NCBI GenBank assembly: GCA_012845835.1
Contig: JABAKD010000019.1
Coordinates: 13,409,344 to 13,473,343, forward strand
Direction of reading: 5' to 3'
DNA: 64,000 nucleotides
Origin: Undaria pinnatifida
Taxonomy: Eukaryota; Sar; Phaeophyceae; Laminariales; Alariaceae
Positions 40,746 through 55,299 of this stretch are shown piece by piece. The notes below the pieces were generated by a model that saw only the letters and a program-made list of their open reading frames with translations, made no database searches and was not told where the DNA came from. The stretch's first letter is position 1; each line of letters begins with the position of its first letter. Position numbers and translations under genes: made by a program.

Positions 40746-42227
40746 TAAATAAATGGCTCGGGCCCCAGGTTGTGGCCCTATCCATACCTCGCTATTTTCC
40801 TATACTCTCGTTTCCCGCCGGACTGGGGTCAGCTGTCTCACCCAAACTTTGTTCGACTTAGCATGCAGCAGCGTGCAGGCGGCGAAGGGCGGGGGCGAGC
40901 GACTATCAGACAACTGTCGCGGGGTAGGCCTTGCGCTACTGCTTAAAAGCATGGGTGCCCTTCCAGTCGGAGGCCCCGCAGGGGTACTTGTAACAGTACT
41001 CTAACAAGATAACGGGCTACTTGTTCGGTAATCCGCTACCGATCTTTTGAATCTCAACACCGCGATCGATGGCGATTTGCTATGCGAACCTCCTACGACT
41101 ACTCGAGAGGAATGCATCGGATTCCACAGCAATATAGTCTAAGAGCGATGGTAACTGTGTCAATGACTCGTTGCGAGTACCTGCTGAGCAATGGCAGGGG
41201 TGAGAACTCGTTGTGCTAGTGCTATCGGATCAAATTCGTGGAGCCACCTCTGCGCCTTCGATTGCCGCAATTCGGTGCTCCCGAGATTACTGCTGTGAGC
41301 ACGTTAGTATGTTCATTTTAGCGAGTTTTGATCGAATGTTGGAGTCAACGTTTTCGATTGTGACGGTTTACGCGAACCGGAACCACGAAAAGAGAGGGTA
41401 CAACAATATGACGTGTTTGGTTGCGATGTCACAACTCCATTTCCTTCAGAATCCGCTACGTGGATCTACGATATTGAGCCCAATATCGCGTCCGCAAGTG
41501 CCGGCAGTTTATCACCCCATCGATGGCTAGTGCTATTGTACTGTGCATGATTCTGCGTGATTCCGTAGAGTTTTGCACGATTACGTGGACCGAAATTCTG
41601 CACTTCGCACGATTATCATTTTAATGGGAAAATGTTCCAAATCCAAATTGAGGACGCCCCGCCATTGCCAGGGTTTAATGCCCAGTATAGTCCTGCGCGG
41701 TGATAATAGTCGACACCAATTTTACAAATTCAAACAAACTCAGTGGGTTTAGTTAAGACCGTTCATTAACTCCAAAGACCCTCCAAGACAGAGACGATGG
41801 GTTATGGCCACTGCTGATATCGACACCAAAAAGAAGAGGAGAACGTCGTGATAGCCAAAGGGCAAACAGCAGAGCACTTAGTCTGAAACTCCGTGGACTT
41901 CCGTGGCATAACCATACGCCCGGCAGTTCAACAAACGCGGACGGTGTCACATGCGATGAGCTGATCGGAAGCAAGACGACATTCCCCGTTGTAACCAGAA
42001 TATTAGATGCAGGATCGAGTATACCCTGTGGAATAAGTGACATAAACGAAACACCACACCTATTGGCGAACAGAAGTCCCCAAAGCACTGTGAAAAGCTT
42101 CGAAATGAAGGTGTTAACCTGATGACCGCTTACACTAAGCACCGCCACAGGTGATTCCACCAAACCAGAGTGAACCCCACCTATTTGACGTAGTCCTAAC
42201 CCATACACTGGACAACACACCGGACGT
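40746..42227. other. Unassigned interval before the satellite array
   Basis: No gene was recognised. The minus-strand frame 42394-41753 (213 codons) is the longest single open frame in the window. It starts inside the first satellite monomer and runs out into unique sequence. Its composition is hydrophobic and Ser-rich with no motif I know. Near 41550-41600 there are a few ATTCTGC/CACGATTA words. Confidence 0.4.
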
Positions 42228-44929
42228 AACCGTCTCGGTAGGAATGTCAAAAGATTGCACTCGATTATGTCGTGTCCTCTCAAATTCCAAGTGTGGTCCA
42301 CCACGGAGGTATGTCGATCGCTCGTATACCGTAGTAATCTGAGGCCGAGACACTCGCTCGTGGTGGCAGGAGGGTTTGGAGGTATTCTGTGCAAGATTTC
42401 GTTTGTTCATCTGTCTGGAAAATCCATTCTTGTCACGACTATTTTTGTGAGTAACCGTCATTGTATTTCCCTATGCTTAGGATACGATCTGTTTTTTATG
42501 CGTTTAAGTGTGGTCCAGCACAGCGGTATGTCGATCGCTCGTATACCGTTGTCTGAATATTGGCCTGTTGGCATGGCTACCATGACGATCGTTCCCCCCA
42601 AGGGAGAGGAGCATGAGGACTCGTCTGGTGCTGAAGCTGAGATTCTCGTTCGTGGTGGCAGGGGGGTCAGGAGGTATTTTGTGCAAGATTTCGTTTGTTG
42701 ATCTGTCTGAAAAATCCATTGTTGTCACGCATTTCTTTGTCTGTAACCGTCGTTGTATTTCCCTGTGCTTAGGATACGATCCTTTTTGCATGTGTTCAAG
42801 TGTGGTCCAGCACGGGGATATGTCGATCGCCCGTATACCGTAGTCGGGATGAACGCCTGCTGGCATGTACGCCACGACGATGGTTCCCCCAAAAAATGTG
42901 AGACGAGCACGAGGACTCGTCGGGTGCAGAAGCCGAGACTCTCGCTGGTGGTGGCAGGAGCGTCTGGAGGTAATCTGTGCAATATTTCGTTTGTTCTCCC
43001 GTCTGGAAAATCCAATCTTTTCACGACTTTTTTCGTCAGTAACCGTCATTGATTTTCCCCATGCTTAGGATACGATCCGTTTTCTATGTGTTCAAGTGTG
43101 GTCCAGCACGGGGGTATGTCGATCGCTCGTATACCGTTGTCTGAACGACGGTATACTGGCGTAAATGCCATGACGATCGTCCCCCCCAAGGGAGAGGAGC
43201 ATGCGGACTCGTCGGGTGCAGAAGCCGAGACTCTCGCTGGTGGTGGCAGGGGGGTCAAGAGGTATTGTGTGCCAAACTTGGTTTGTTGTTCTGTCGGAAA
43301 AATCCATTCCTGTCACGACTTTTTTCGTCTGTAACCGTCAGTGTATTTGTCTATGGTTAGGACACGATCTTTCTTATATGTATTCAAGTGTGGTCCAGCA
43401 CGGGGATATGTCGATCGCTGGTATACCATAGTGTGAAGGCCTGCTGGCATGTATGCCATGCCGATCGTTCCCCCAAATATAGAAAAGTAGCATGTGAAGT
43501 CGTCCGCTGCAAAAGCCGAGACTCTCGCTGGTGGTGGCAGGGGGTTCTGGAGATATTCTGTGCAATACTTCGTTTGTTGCTCTATCTGGAAAATCCAATC
43601 TTGTCACGACTTTGTCATCACTAACCGTTTATGGTATTTGCCTATGCTTAGGATACGATCTTTTTTGTATGTGTTCAAGTGTGGTCCAGCACGGGGGGAT
43701 GTCGATCGCTCGTATACCGTTGTCTGAATGAAGATCTGCTGGCATGTATGCCATGACGATCGTTCCCCCCAAGGGAGAGGAGCATGAGGACTCGTCAGGT
43801 GTAGAGGCCTAGACTCTCGCTGGTGGCAGGAGGGTCTGGAGGTATTCTGTGCATCAAGATTTCGGTGGTGGTAGTTGTTTCATCTGGAAAATCCATTCCT
43901 GTCACGACTTTCTTCGTCTGTAACCGTCATTATATTTGCCTATGGTTAGGACACGATTTTTTATTTATGTGTTCAAGTCTGGTCCAGCACGGGGATATAT
44001 CGATCGCTCGTATACCATAGTGTGAAGGCCTGCTGGCATGTATGCCATGCCGATCGTTCCCCCAAATATAGGAAAGTAGCATGTGAAGTCGTCTGCTGCA
44101 AAAGCCGAGATTTTCGCTGTTGGTGGCAGGGGGTTCTGGAGGTATTCTGTGCAATATTTCGTTTGTTGCTCTGTCTGGAAAATCTAATCTCGTCACACTT
44201 TTTCGTAAGGAACCGTTTATGGCATTTGCCTATGCTTAGCATACGATCCTTTTTGTATGTGTTCAAGTGTGGTCCAGCACGGGGGTATGTCGATCGCTCG
44301 TATACCGTTGTCTGAATGAAGATCTGCTGGCATGTATGCCATGACGATCGTTCCCCCCAAGGGAGAGGAGCATGAGGACTCGTCGGGTGTAGAGGCCTAG
44401 ACTCTCGCTGGTGGCAGGAGGGTCTGGAGATATTCTGTGCATCAAGATTTCGGTAGTTGTTTCGTCTGGAAAATCCATTCCTGTCACGACGTTTTCGTCT
44501 GTAACCGTCATTGTATTTGCCTATGGTTATGACACAATTTTTTTAATATGTGTTCAAGTCTGGTCCAGCACGGGGATATATCGATCGCTCGTATACCATA
44601 GTGTAAAGGCCTGCTGGCATGTATGCCATGCCGATCGTTCCCCCCAAGGGAAGGGAGCATGATGACACGTCGGGTGTAGAGGCCTAGACTCTCGCTGGTG
44701 GCAGGAGGGTCTGGAGGTATTCTGTGCAAGATTTCGGTAGTTGTTTTGTCTGGAAAATCCAATCCTGTCACGACTTTTTTCGTCTGTAACCGTCATTGTA
44801 TTTGCCTATGGTTAGGACACGATCTTTTTTATATGTGTTCAAGTCTGGTCCAGCACGGGGGTATGTCGATCGCTGGTATACCATAGGGTGAAGGCCTGCT
44901 GGCATGTATGCCATGCCGATCGTTCCCCC

Positions 44930-47900
44930 AAATATAGGAAAGTAGCATGTGAAGTCGTCTGCTGCAAAAGCCGAGATTTTCGCTGGTGGTGGCAGGGGGT
45001 TCTGGAGGTATTCTGTGGAATATTTCGTTTGTTGCTCTGTCTGGAAAATCCAATCTCGTCACACTTTTTCGTCAGTAACCGTTTATGGTATTTGCCTATG
45101 CTTAGGATACGATCGTTTTTGTATGTGCCCAACTGTTGTCCAACATGGAGATATGTCGATCGCTCGTATACCGTTGTCTGAATGAAGATCTGCTGGCATG
45201 TATGCCATGCCGATCGTTCCCCCCAAGGGAGAGGAGCATGAGGACTCGTCAGGTGTAGAGGCCTAGTCTCTCGCTGGTGGCAGGAGGGTCTGGAGGTATT
45301 CTGTGCATCAAGATTTCGGTAGTTGTTTCGTCTGGAAAATCCATTCCTGTCACGACTTTCTTCGTCTGTAACCGTCATTGTATTTGCCTATGGTTAGGAC
45401 ACGATCTTTTTTATATGTGTTCAAGTATGGTCCAGCACGGGGATATATCGATCGCTCGTATACCATAGTGTAAAAGCCTGCTGGCATGTATGCCATGCCG
45501 ATCGTTACCCCAAATATAGGAAAGTAGCATGTGAAGTCGTCTGCTGCAAAAGCCGAGATTTTCGCTGGTGGTGGCAGGGGGTTCTGGAGGTATTCTGTGC
45601 AATATTTCGTTTGTTGCTCTGTCTGGAAAATCCAATCTCGTCACACTTTTTCGTCAGTAACCGTTTATGGTGTTTGCCTATGCTTAGGATACGATCCTTT
45701 TTGTATGTGTTCAAGTGTGGTCCAGCACGGGGGTATGTCGATCGCTCGTATATCGTTGTCTGAATATTGGCCTGCTGGCATGTATGCCATGACGATCGTT
45801 CCCCCCAAGGGAGAGGAGCATGAGGACTCGTCGGGTGTAGAGGCCTAGACTCTCGCTGGTGGCAGGAGGGTCTGGAGGTATTCTGTGCAAGATTTCGGTA
45901 GTTGTTTTGTATGGAAAAACCATTCCTGTCACGACTTTTTTCGTCTGTAACCGTCATTGTATTTGCCTATGGTTAGGACACGATTTTTTTTATATGTGTT
46001 CAAGTGTGGTCCAGCACGGGGATATGTCGATCGCTGGTATACCATAGGGTGAAGGCCTGCTGGCATGTATGCCATGCCGATCGTTCCCCCAAATATAGGA
46101 AAGTAGCATGTGAAGTCGTCTGCTGCAAAAGCCTAGACTCTCGCTGGTGGTGGCAAGGGGTTCTGGAGGTATTCTGTGCAATATTTCGTTTGTTGCTCTA
46201 TCTGGAAAATCCAATCTTGTCACGACTTTTTCGTCAGTAACCGTTTATTGTATGTGCCTATGCTTAGGATACGATCGTTTTTGTATGTGCCCAACTGTTG
46301 TCCAACATGGGGATATGTCGATCGCTCGTATACCGTTGTCTGAATGAAGGCCCGCTGGCATGTATGCCATGCCGATCGTTACCCCAAATATAGGAAAGTA
46401 GCATGTGTGAAGTTGTCTGCTGCAAAAGCCGAGATTTTCGCTGGTGGTGGCAGGGGGTTCTGGAGGTATTCTGCAATATTTCGTTTGTTGCTCTGTCTGG
46501 AAAATCCAATCTCGTCACGACTTTCTTCGTCAGTAACCGTTTATGGTATATATATGCCTATGCTTAGCATACGACCCTATTTGTATGTGTTCAAGTGTGG
46601 TCCAGCACGCGACGGGGGTATATCGATCGCTCGTATACCGTTGTCTGAATATTGGCCTGCTGGCGTGTATGCCATGACGATCGTTCCCCCCAAGGGAGAA
46701 GAGCATGAGGACTCGTCGGGTGTAGAGGCCTAGACTCTCGCTGGTGGCAAGAGGGTCTGGAGGTATTCTGTGCATGATTTCGGTAGTTGTTTTGTCTGGA
46801 AAATCCATTCCTGTCACGACTTTTTTCGTCTGTAACCGTCATTGTATTTGCCTATGGTTAGGACACGATCTTTTTTATATGTGTTCAAGTGTGGTCCAGC
46901 ACGGGGATATGTCGATCGCTGGTATACCATAGTGTGACGGCCTGCTGGCATGTATGCCATGCCGATCGTTCCCCCCAAGGGAGAGGAGCATTAGGCCTCG
47001 TCGGGTGTAGTGGCCTAGACTCTCGCTGGTGGTGGCAGGAGGGTCTGGAGGTATTCTGTGCAAGATTTCGGTAGTTGTTTTGACTGAAAAATCCGTTCCT
47101 GTCGCGATTTTTTCGTCTGTAACCGTCATTGTATTTGCCTATGGTTAGGACACGATCTTTTGTATAGGTGTTAAAGTCTGGTCCAGCACGGGGATTTGTC
47201 GATCGCTCGTATACCGTTGTCTGAATATTGGCCTGCTGGCATGTATGCCATGACGATCATTCCCCCCAAGGGAGAGGAGCATGAGGACTCGTCGGGTGTA
47301 GAGGCCTAGACTCTCGCTGGTGGCAGGAGGGTCTGGAGGTATTCTGTGCATCAAGATTTCGGTAGTTGTTTCGTCTGGAAAATCCATTCCTGTCACGACT
47401 TTCTTCGTCTGTAACCGTCATTGTATTTGCCTATGGTTAGGACACGATTTTTTTTATATGTGTTCAAGTCTGGTCCAGCACGGGGATATATCGATCGCTC
47501 GTATACCATAGTGTGAAGGCCTGCTGGCATGTATGCCATGCCGATCGTTACCCCAAATATAGGAAAGTAGCATGTGAAGTCGTCTGCTGCAAAAGCCTAG
47601 ACTCTCGCTGGTGGTGGCAGGGGGTTCTGGAGGTATTCTGTGCAATATTTCGTTTGTTGCTCTATCTGGAAAATCCAATCTCGTCACGACTTTTTCGTCA
47701 GTAACCGTTTATGGTATTTGCCTATGCTTAGGATACGATCCTTTTTGTATGTGTTCAAGTGTGGTCCAGCACGGGGGTATGTCGATTGCTCGTATACCGT
47801 TGTCTGAATATTGGCCTGCTGGCATGTATTCCATGACGATCATTCCCCCCAAGGGAGAGGAGCATGATGACTCGTCCGGTGTAGAGGCCTAGACTCTCGC

Positions 47901-50900
47901 TGGTGGTGGCAGAAGGGTCTGGAGGTATTCTGTGCATGATTTCGGTAGTTGATTCGTCTGGAAAATCCATTCCTGTCACGACTTTTTTCGTCTGTAACCG
48001 TCACTGTATTTGCCTATGGTTAGGACACGATCTTTTGTATATGTGTCCAAGTGTGGTCCAGCACGGGGATATGTCGATCTTTGGTATACCATAGTGTGAA
48101 AGCCTGCTGGCATGTATGCCATGTTGATCGTTTCCCCAAATATAGGAAAGTAGCATGTGAAGTCGTCTGCTGCAAAAGCCGAGATTTTCGCTGGTGGTGG
48201 CAGGGGGTTCTGGAGGTATTCTGTGGAATATTTCGTTTGTTGCTCTGTCTGGAAAATCCAATCTCGTCACACTTTTTCGTCAGTAACCGTTTATGGTATT
48301 TGCCTATGCTTAGGATACGATCGTTTTTGTATGTGCCCAACTGTTGTCCAACATGGAGATATGTCGATCGCTCGTATACCGTTGTCTGAATGAAGATCTG
48401 CTGGCATGTATGCCATGCCGATCGTTCCCCCCAAGGGAGAGGAGCATGAGGACTCGTCAGGTGTAGAGGCCTAGTCTCTCGCTGGTGGCAGGAGGGTCTG
48501 GAGGTATTCTGTGCATCAAGATTTCGGTAGTTGTTTCGTCTGGAAAATCCATTCCTGTCACGACTTTCTTCGTCTGTAACCGTCATTGTATTTGCCTATG
48601 GTTAGGACACGATCTTTTTTATATGTGTTCAAGTATGGTCCAGCACGGGGATATATCGATCGCTCGTATACCATAGTGTAAAAGCCTGCTGGCATGTATG
48701 CCATGCCGATCGTTACCCCAAATATAGGAAAGTAGCATGTGAAGTCGTCTGCTGCAAAAGCCGAGATTTTCGCTGGTGGTGGCAGGGGGTTCTGGAGGTA
48801 TTCTGTGCAATATTTCGTTTGTTGCTCTGTCTGGAAAATCCAATCTCGTCACACTTTTTCGTCAGTAACCGTTTATGGTGTTTGCCTATGCTTAGGATAC
48901 GATCCTTTTTGTATGTGTTCAAGTGTGGTCCAGCACGGGGGTATGTCGATCGCTCGTATATCGTTGTCTGAATATTGGCCTGCTGGCATGTATGCCATGA
49001 CGATCGTTCCCCCCAAGGGAGAGGAGCATGAGGACTCGTCGGGTGTAGAGGCCTAGACTCTCGCTGGTGGCAGGAGGGTCTGGAGGTATTCTGTGCAAGA
49101 TTTCGGTAGTTGTTTTGTCTGGAAAAACCATTCCTGTCACGACTTTTTTCGTCTGTAACCGTCATTGTATTTGCCTATGGTTAGGACACGATTTTTTTTA
49201 TATGTGTTTAAGTGTGGTCCAGCACGGGGATATGTCGATCGCTGGTATACCATAGGGTGAAGGCCTGCTGGCATGTATGCCATGCCGATCGTTCCCCCAA
49301 ATATAGGAAAGTAGCATGTGAAGTCGTCTGCTGCAAAAGCCTAGACTCTCGCTGGTGGTGGCAAGGGGTTCTGGAGGTATTCTGTGCAATATTTCGTTTG
49401 TTGCTCTATCTGGAAAATCCAATCTTGTCACGACTTTTTCGTCAGTAACCGTTTATTGTATTTGCCTATGCTTAGGATACGATCGTTTTTGTATGTGCCC
49501 AACTGTTGTCCAACATGGGGATATGTCGATCGCTCGTATACCGTTGTCTGAATGAAGGCCCGCTGGCATGTATGCCATGCCGATCGTTACCCCAAATATA
49601 GGAAAGTAGCATGTGTGAAGTTGTCTGCTGCAAAAGCGGAGATTTTCGCTGGTGGTGGCAGGGGGTTCTGGAGGTATTCTGCAATATTTCGTTTGTTGCT
49701 CTGTCTGGAAAATCCAATCTCGTCACGACTTTCTTCGTCAGTAACCGTTTATGGTATATATATGCCTATGCTTAGCATACGACCCTATTTGTATGTGTTC
49801 AAGTGTGGTCCAGCACGCGACGGGGGTATATCGATCGCTCGTATACCGTTGTCTGAATATTGGCCTGCTGGCGTGTATGCCATGACGATCGTTCCCCCCA
49901 AGGGAGAAGAGCATGAGGACTCGTCGGGTGTAGAGGCCTAGACTCTCGCTGGTGGCAAGAGGGTCTGGAGGTATTCTGTGCATGATTTCGGTAGTTGTTT
50001 TGTCTGGAAAATCCATTCCTGTCACGACTTTCTTCGTCTGTAACCGTCATTGTATTTGCCTATGGTTAGGACACGATCTTTTTTATATGTGTTCAAGTGT
50101 GGTCCAGCACGGGGATATGTCGATCGCTGGTATACCATAGTGTGACGGCCTGCTGGCATGTATGCCATGCCGATCGTTCCCCCCAAGGGAGAGGAGCATT
50201 AGGCCTCGTCGGGTGTAGTGGCCTAGACTCTCGCTGGTGGTGGCAGGAGGGTCTGGAGGTATTCTGTGCAAGATTTCGGTAGTTGTTTTGACTGAAAAAT
50301 CCGTTCCTGTCGCGATTTTTTCGTCTGTAACCGTCATTGTATTTGCCTATGGTTAGGACACGATCTTTTGTATAGGTGTTAAAGTCTGGTCCAGCACGGG
50401 GATTTGTCGATCGCTCGTATACCGTTGTCTGAATATTGGCCTGCTGGCATGTATGCCATGACGATCATTCCCCCCAAGGGAGAGGAGCATGAGGACTCGT
50501 CGGGTGTAGAGGCCTAGACTCTCGCTGGTGGCAGGAGGGTCTGGAGGTATTCTGTGCATCAAGATTTCGGTAGTTGTTTCGTCTGGAAAATCCATTCCTG
50601 TCACGACTTTCTTCGTCTGTAACCGTCATTGTATTTGCCTATGGTTAGGACACGATTTTTTTTATATGTGTTCAAGTCTGGTCCAGCACGGGGATATATC
50701 GATCGCTCGTATACCATAGTGTGAAGGCCTGCTGGCATGTATGCCATGCCGATCGTTACCCCAAATATAGGAAAGTAGCATGTGAAGTCGTCTGCTGCAA
50801 AAGCCTAGACTTCCGCTGGTGGTGGCAGGGGGTTCTGGAGGTATTCTGTGCAATATCTCGTTTGTTGCTCTATCTGGAAAATCCAATCTCGTCACGACTT

Positions 50901-51345
50901 TTTCGTCAGTAACCGTTTATGGTATTTGCCTATGCTTAGGATACGATCCTTTTTGTATGTGTTCAAGTGTGGTCCAGCACGGGGGTATGTCGATTGCTCG
51001 TATACCGTTGTCTGAATATTGGCCTGCTGGCATGTATTCCATGACGATCATTCCCCCCAAGGGAGAGGAGCATGATGACTCGTCCGGTGTAGAGGCCTAG
51101 ACTCTCGCTGGTGGTGGCAGAAGGGTCTGGAGGTATTCTGTGCATGATTTCGGTAGTTGATTCGTCTGGAAAATCCATTCCTGTCACGACTTTTTTCGTC
51201 TGTAACCGTCACTGTATTTGCCTATGGTTAGGACACGATCTTTTGTATATGTGTCCAAGTGTGGTCCAGCACGGGGATATGTCGATCTTTGGTATACCAT
51301 AGTGTGAAAGCCTGCTGGCATGTATGCCATGTTGATCGTTTCCCC
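44930..51345. repeat. Tandem duplication of a 3208-bp, 11-monomer block
   Basis: Bases about 44930-48137 recur at about 48138-51345 with a constant offset of 3208 (11 x 291.6). Only a handful of substitutions were noticed, for example 45909/49117, 46252/49460, 46434/49642 and 47649/50857. Identity therefore appears well above 99 percent, while neighbouring monomers within a block differ far more. This is true higher-order repeat structure or a recent duplication. Confidence 0.9.
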
Positions 51346-51576
51346 AAATATAGGAAAGTAGCATGTGAAGTCGTCTGCTGCAAAAGCCGAGATTTTCGCT
51401 GGTGGTGGCAGGGGGTTCTGGAGGTATTCTGCAATATTTTGTTTGTTTCTCTGTCCGGAAAACCCAATCATGTCACGACGTTTTCGTCAGTAACCGTGTA
51501 TGGTTTTTGCCTATGCCTAGGATACGATCCTTTTTGTATGTGTTCAAGTGTGGTCCAGCACGGGGGTATGTCGATC

Positions 51577-52076
51577 NNNNNNNNNNNNNNNNNNNNNNNN
51601 NNNNNNNNNNNNNNNNNNNNNNNNNNNNNNNNNNNNNNNNNNNNNNNNNNNNNNNNNNNNNNNNNNNNNNNNNNNNNNNNNNNNNNNNNNNNNNNNNNNN
51701 NNNNNNNNNNNNNNNNNNNNNNNNNNNNNNNNNNNNNNNNNNNNNNNNNNNNNNNNNNNNNNNNNNNNNNNNNNNNNNNNNNNNNNNNNNNNNNNNNNNN
51801 NNNNNNNNNNNNNNNNNNNNNNNNNNNNNNNNNNNNNNNNNNNNNNNNNNNNNNNNNNNNNNNNNNNNNNNNNNNNNNNNNNNNNNNNNNNNNNNNNNNN
51901 NNNNNNNNNNNNNNNNNNNNNNNNNNNNNNNNNNNNNNNNNNNNNNNNNNNNNNNNNNNNNNNNNNNNNNNNNNNNNNNNNNNNNNNNNNNNNNNNNNNN
52001 NNNNNNNNNNNNNNNNNNNNNNNNNNNNNNNNNNNNNNNNNNNNNNNNNNNNNNNNNNNNNNNNNNNNNNNNNNNN
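51577..52076. other. Assembly gap, 500 N
   Basis: Exactly 500 unknown bases, a typical placeholder length. It lies inside the satellite array, directly after the second 3208-bp block, so the true array length is unknown. Confidence 0.99.
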
Positions 52077-55000
52077 GAAGGTCTGCTGGCATGTGTGTCA
52101 TGACGATCGTTCCCCGAATAATGGGAGACGAGCATGAGGACTCGTCTGGTTCAGAAGCAGAGACTCTCACTCACTGATGGTGGCAGGAGGGTCTGGAGGT
52201 ATTCTGTGCAAGATTTCGTTTATTCTCCCGCCTTCTAAATCAATTGTTGTCAAGACGTTTTTCGGCAGTAACCGTCATTGTATTTGCCTATGGTTAGGAC
52301 ACGATCATATTTATATGTGTTCAAGTGTGGTCCAGCACGGGGATATGTCGATCGCTCGCATACTATAGTGTGAAGGCCTGCTGGCATGTATGCCATGCCG
52401 ATCGTTCCCCCAAATATAGGAAAGTAGCATGTGAGATCGTCTGCTGCAAAAGCCTAGACTCTCGCTGGTGGTGGCAGGGGGTTCTGGAGGTATTCTGTGC
52501 AATATTTCGTTTGTTGCTCTATCTGGAAAATCCAATCTTGTCACGACTTTTTCGTCAGTAACCGTTTATGGTATTTGCCTATGCTTAGAATACAATTCTT
52601 TTTGTATGTGTTCAAGTGTGGTCCAGCACGGGGGTATGTCGATTGCTCGTATACCGTTGTCTGAATATTGGCCTGCTGGCATGTATGCCATGACGATCAT
52701 TCCCCCCAAGGGAGAGGAGCATGAGGACTCGTCGGGTGTAGAGGCCTAGACTCTCGCTGGTGGTGGCAGGAGGGTCTGGAGGTATTCTGTGCATGATTTC
52801 GGTAGTTGTTTCGTCTGGAAAATCCATTCCTGTCACGACTTTCTTCGTCTGTAACCGTCATTGTATTTGCCTATGGTTAGGACACGATTTTTAATTTATG
52901 TGTTCAAGTGTGGTCCAGCACGGGGATATGTCGATCGCTGGTATACCATAGTGTGAAGGCCTGCTGGCATGTATGCCATGCCGATCGTTTCCCTAAGTAA
53001 AGGAAAGTAGCATGTGAAGTCGTCTGCTGCAAAAGCCGAGATTTTCGCTGGTGGTGGCAGGGGGTTTTGGAGGTATTCTGCAATATTTCGTTTGTTGCTT
53101 TGTCTGGAAAATCCAATCTCGTCACGACTTTCTTTGTCATCAGTAACCGTTTATGGTATTTGCCTATGCTTAGGATACGATCCTATTTGTATGTGTTCAA
53201 GTCTGGTCCAGCACGGGGATATATCGATCGCTCGTATACCATAGTGTAAAGGCCTGCTGGCATGTATGACATGCCCCAAATATATAAAAGTAGCATGTGA
53301 AGTCGTCTGCTGCAAAAGCCGAGACTTTCGCTGGTGGTGGCAGGAGGTTCTGGAGGTATTCTGCAAGATTTCGTTTGTTCTTCTGTCTGGAAAATCCAAT
53401 CTCGTCACGACTTTCTTTGTCATCAGTAACCGTGTATGGTATTTGCCTATGCTTAGGATACGATCCTTTTTGTATGTGTTCAAGGGTGGTCCAGCACAGA
53501 GGTATGTCGATCTTTGGTATACCATAGTGTGAAAGCCTGCTGGCATGTATGCCATGTTGATCGTTTCCCCAAATATAGGAAAGTAGCATGTGAAGTCGTC
53601 TGCTGCAAAAGCCGAGATTTTCGCTGGTGGTGGCAGGGGGTTCTGGAGGTATTCTGCAATATTTTGTTTGTTGCTCTGTCCGGAAAACCCAATCTCGTCA
53701 CGACTTTTTCGTCAGTAACCGTTTATGGTATTTGCCTATGCTTAGGATACGATCCTTTTTGTATGTGTTCAAGTGTGGTCCAGCACGGGGGTATGTCGAT
53801 CGCTCGTATACCGTTGTCTGAATGAAGATCTGCTGGCATGTATGCCATGACGATCGTCCCCTCCAAGGGAGAGGAGCATGAGGACTCGTCGGGTGTAGAG
53901 GCCTAGACTCTCGCTAGTGGCAGGAGGGTCTGGAGGTATTCTGTGCATCAAGATTTCGGTAGTTTTTTCGTCTGGAAAATCCATTCCTGTCACGACTTTC
54001 TTCGTCTGTAACCGTCATTGTATTTGCCTATGGTTAGGACACGATTTTTTTTATATGTGTCCAAGTGTGGTCCAGCACGGGGATATGTCGATCGCTCGTA
54101 TACCATAGTGTGAAGGTCTGCTGGCATGTATGCCATGCCGATCGTTCCCCCAAATATAGGAAAGTAGCATGTGAAGTCGTCTGCTGCAAAAGCGGAGACT
54201 CTCGCTGGTGGTGGCAGGGGGTTCTGGAGGTATTCTGTGCAATATTTCGTTTGTTGCTCTATCTGGAAAATCCAATCGTGTCACGACTTTTTCGTCAGTA
54301 ACCGTTTATTGTATTTGCCTATGCTTAGGATACGATCGATTTTGTATGTGCTCAACTGTTGTCCAACATGGAGATATGTCGATCGCTCGTATACCGTAGT
54401 CTGAATGAAGACCCGCTGGCATGTATGCCATGCCGATCGTTCCCCCAAATATAGGAGAGTAGCATGTGAAGTCGTCTGCGGCAAAAGCCGAGATTTTCGC
54501 TGGTGGTGGCAGGGGGTTCTGGGGGTATTCTGCAATATTTCGTTTGTTGCTCTATCTGGAAAGTCCAATCTCTCACGACTTTCTTCGTCAGTAACCGTTT
54601 ATGGTATATGCTTATGCTTAGCATACGATCCTTTTTGTATGTGTTCAAGGGTAGTCCAGCACAGTCAGGGGTATGTCGATCGCTCGTATACCGTTGTCTG
54701 AATATTGGCCTGCTGGCATGTATGCCATGACGATCGTTTCCCCCAAGGGAGAGGAGCATGAGGACTCGTCGGGTGTAGAGGCCTAGACTCTCGCTGGTGG
54801 CAGGAGGGTCTGGAGGTATTCTGTGCATGATTTCGGTAGTTGTTTCGTCTGGAAAATCCATTCCTGTCACGACTTTCTTTGTCTGTAACCGTCATTGTAT
54901 TTGCCTATGGTTAGGACACGATCTTTTTTATATGTGTTCAAGTGTGGTCCAGCACGGGGATATGTCGATCGCTGGTATACCATAGTGTGAAGGCCTGCTG

Positions 55001-55299
55001 GCATGTATGCCATGCCGATCGTTCCCCCCAAGGGAGAGGAACATTAGGCCTCGTCGGGTGTAGTGGCCTAGACTCTCGCTGGTGGTGGCAGGAGGGTCTG
55101 AAGGTATTCTGTGCAAGATTTCGGTAGTTGTTTTGACCGGAAAATCCATTCCTGTCACGACTTTTTTCGTCTGTAACCGTCATTGTATTTGCCTATGGTT
55201 TGGACGCGATCTTTTATTTAGGTGTTCAAGTCTGGTCCAGCACGGGGATATATCGATCGCTCGTATACTATAGTGTCAAGGCATGCTGGCATGTATGAC

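Noticed and set aside
41753-42394. 213-codon minus-strand frame as a gene
   Set aside because: It begins within a satellite monomer, shows no known motif, and its length is not remarkable for a 64-kb window with this composition. Noted only as unassigned.
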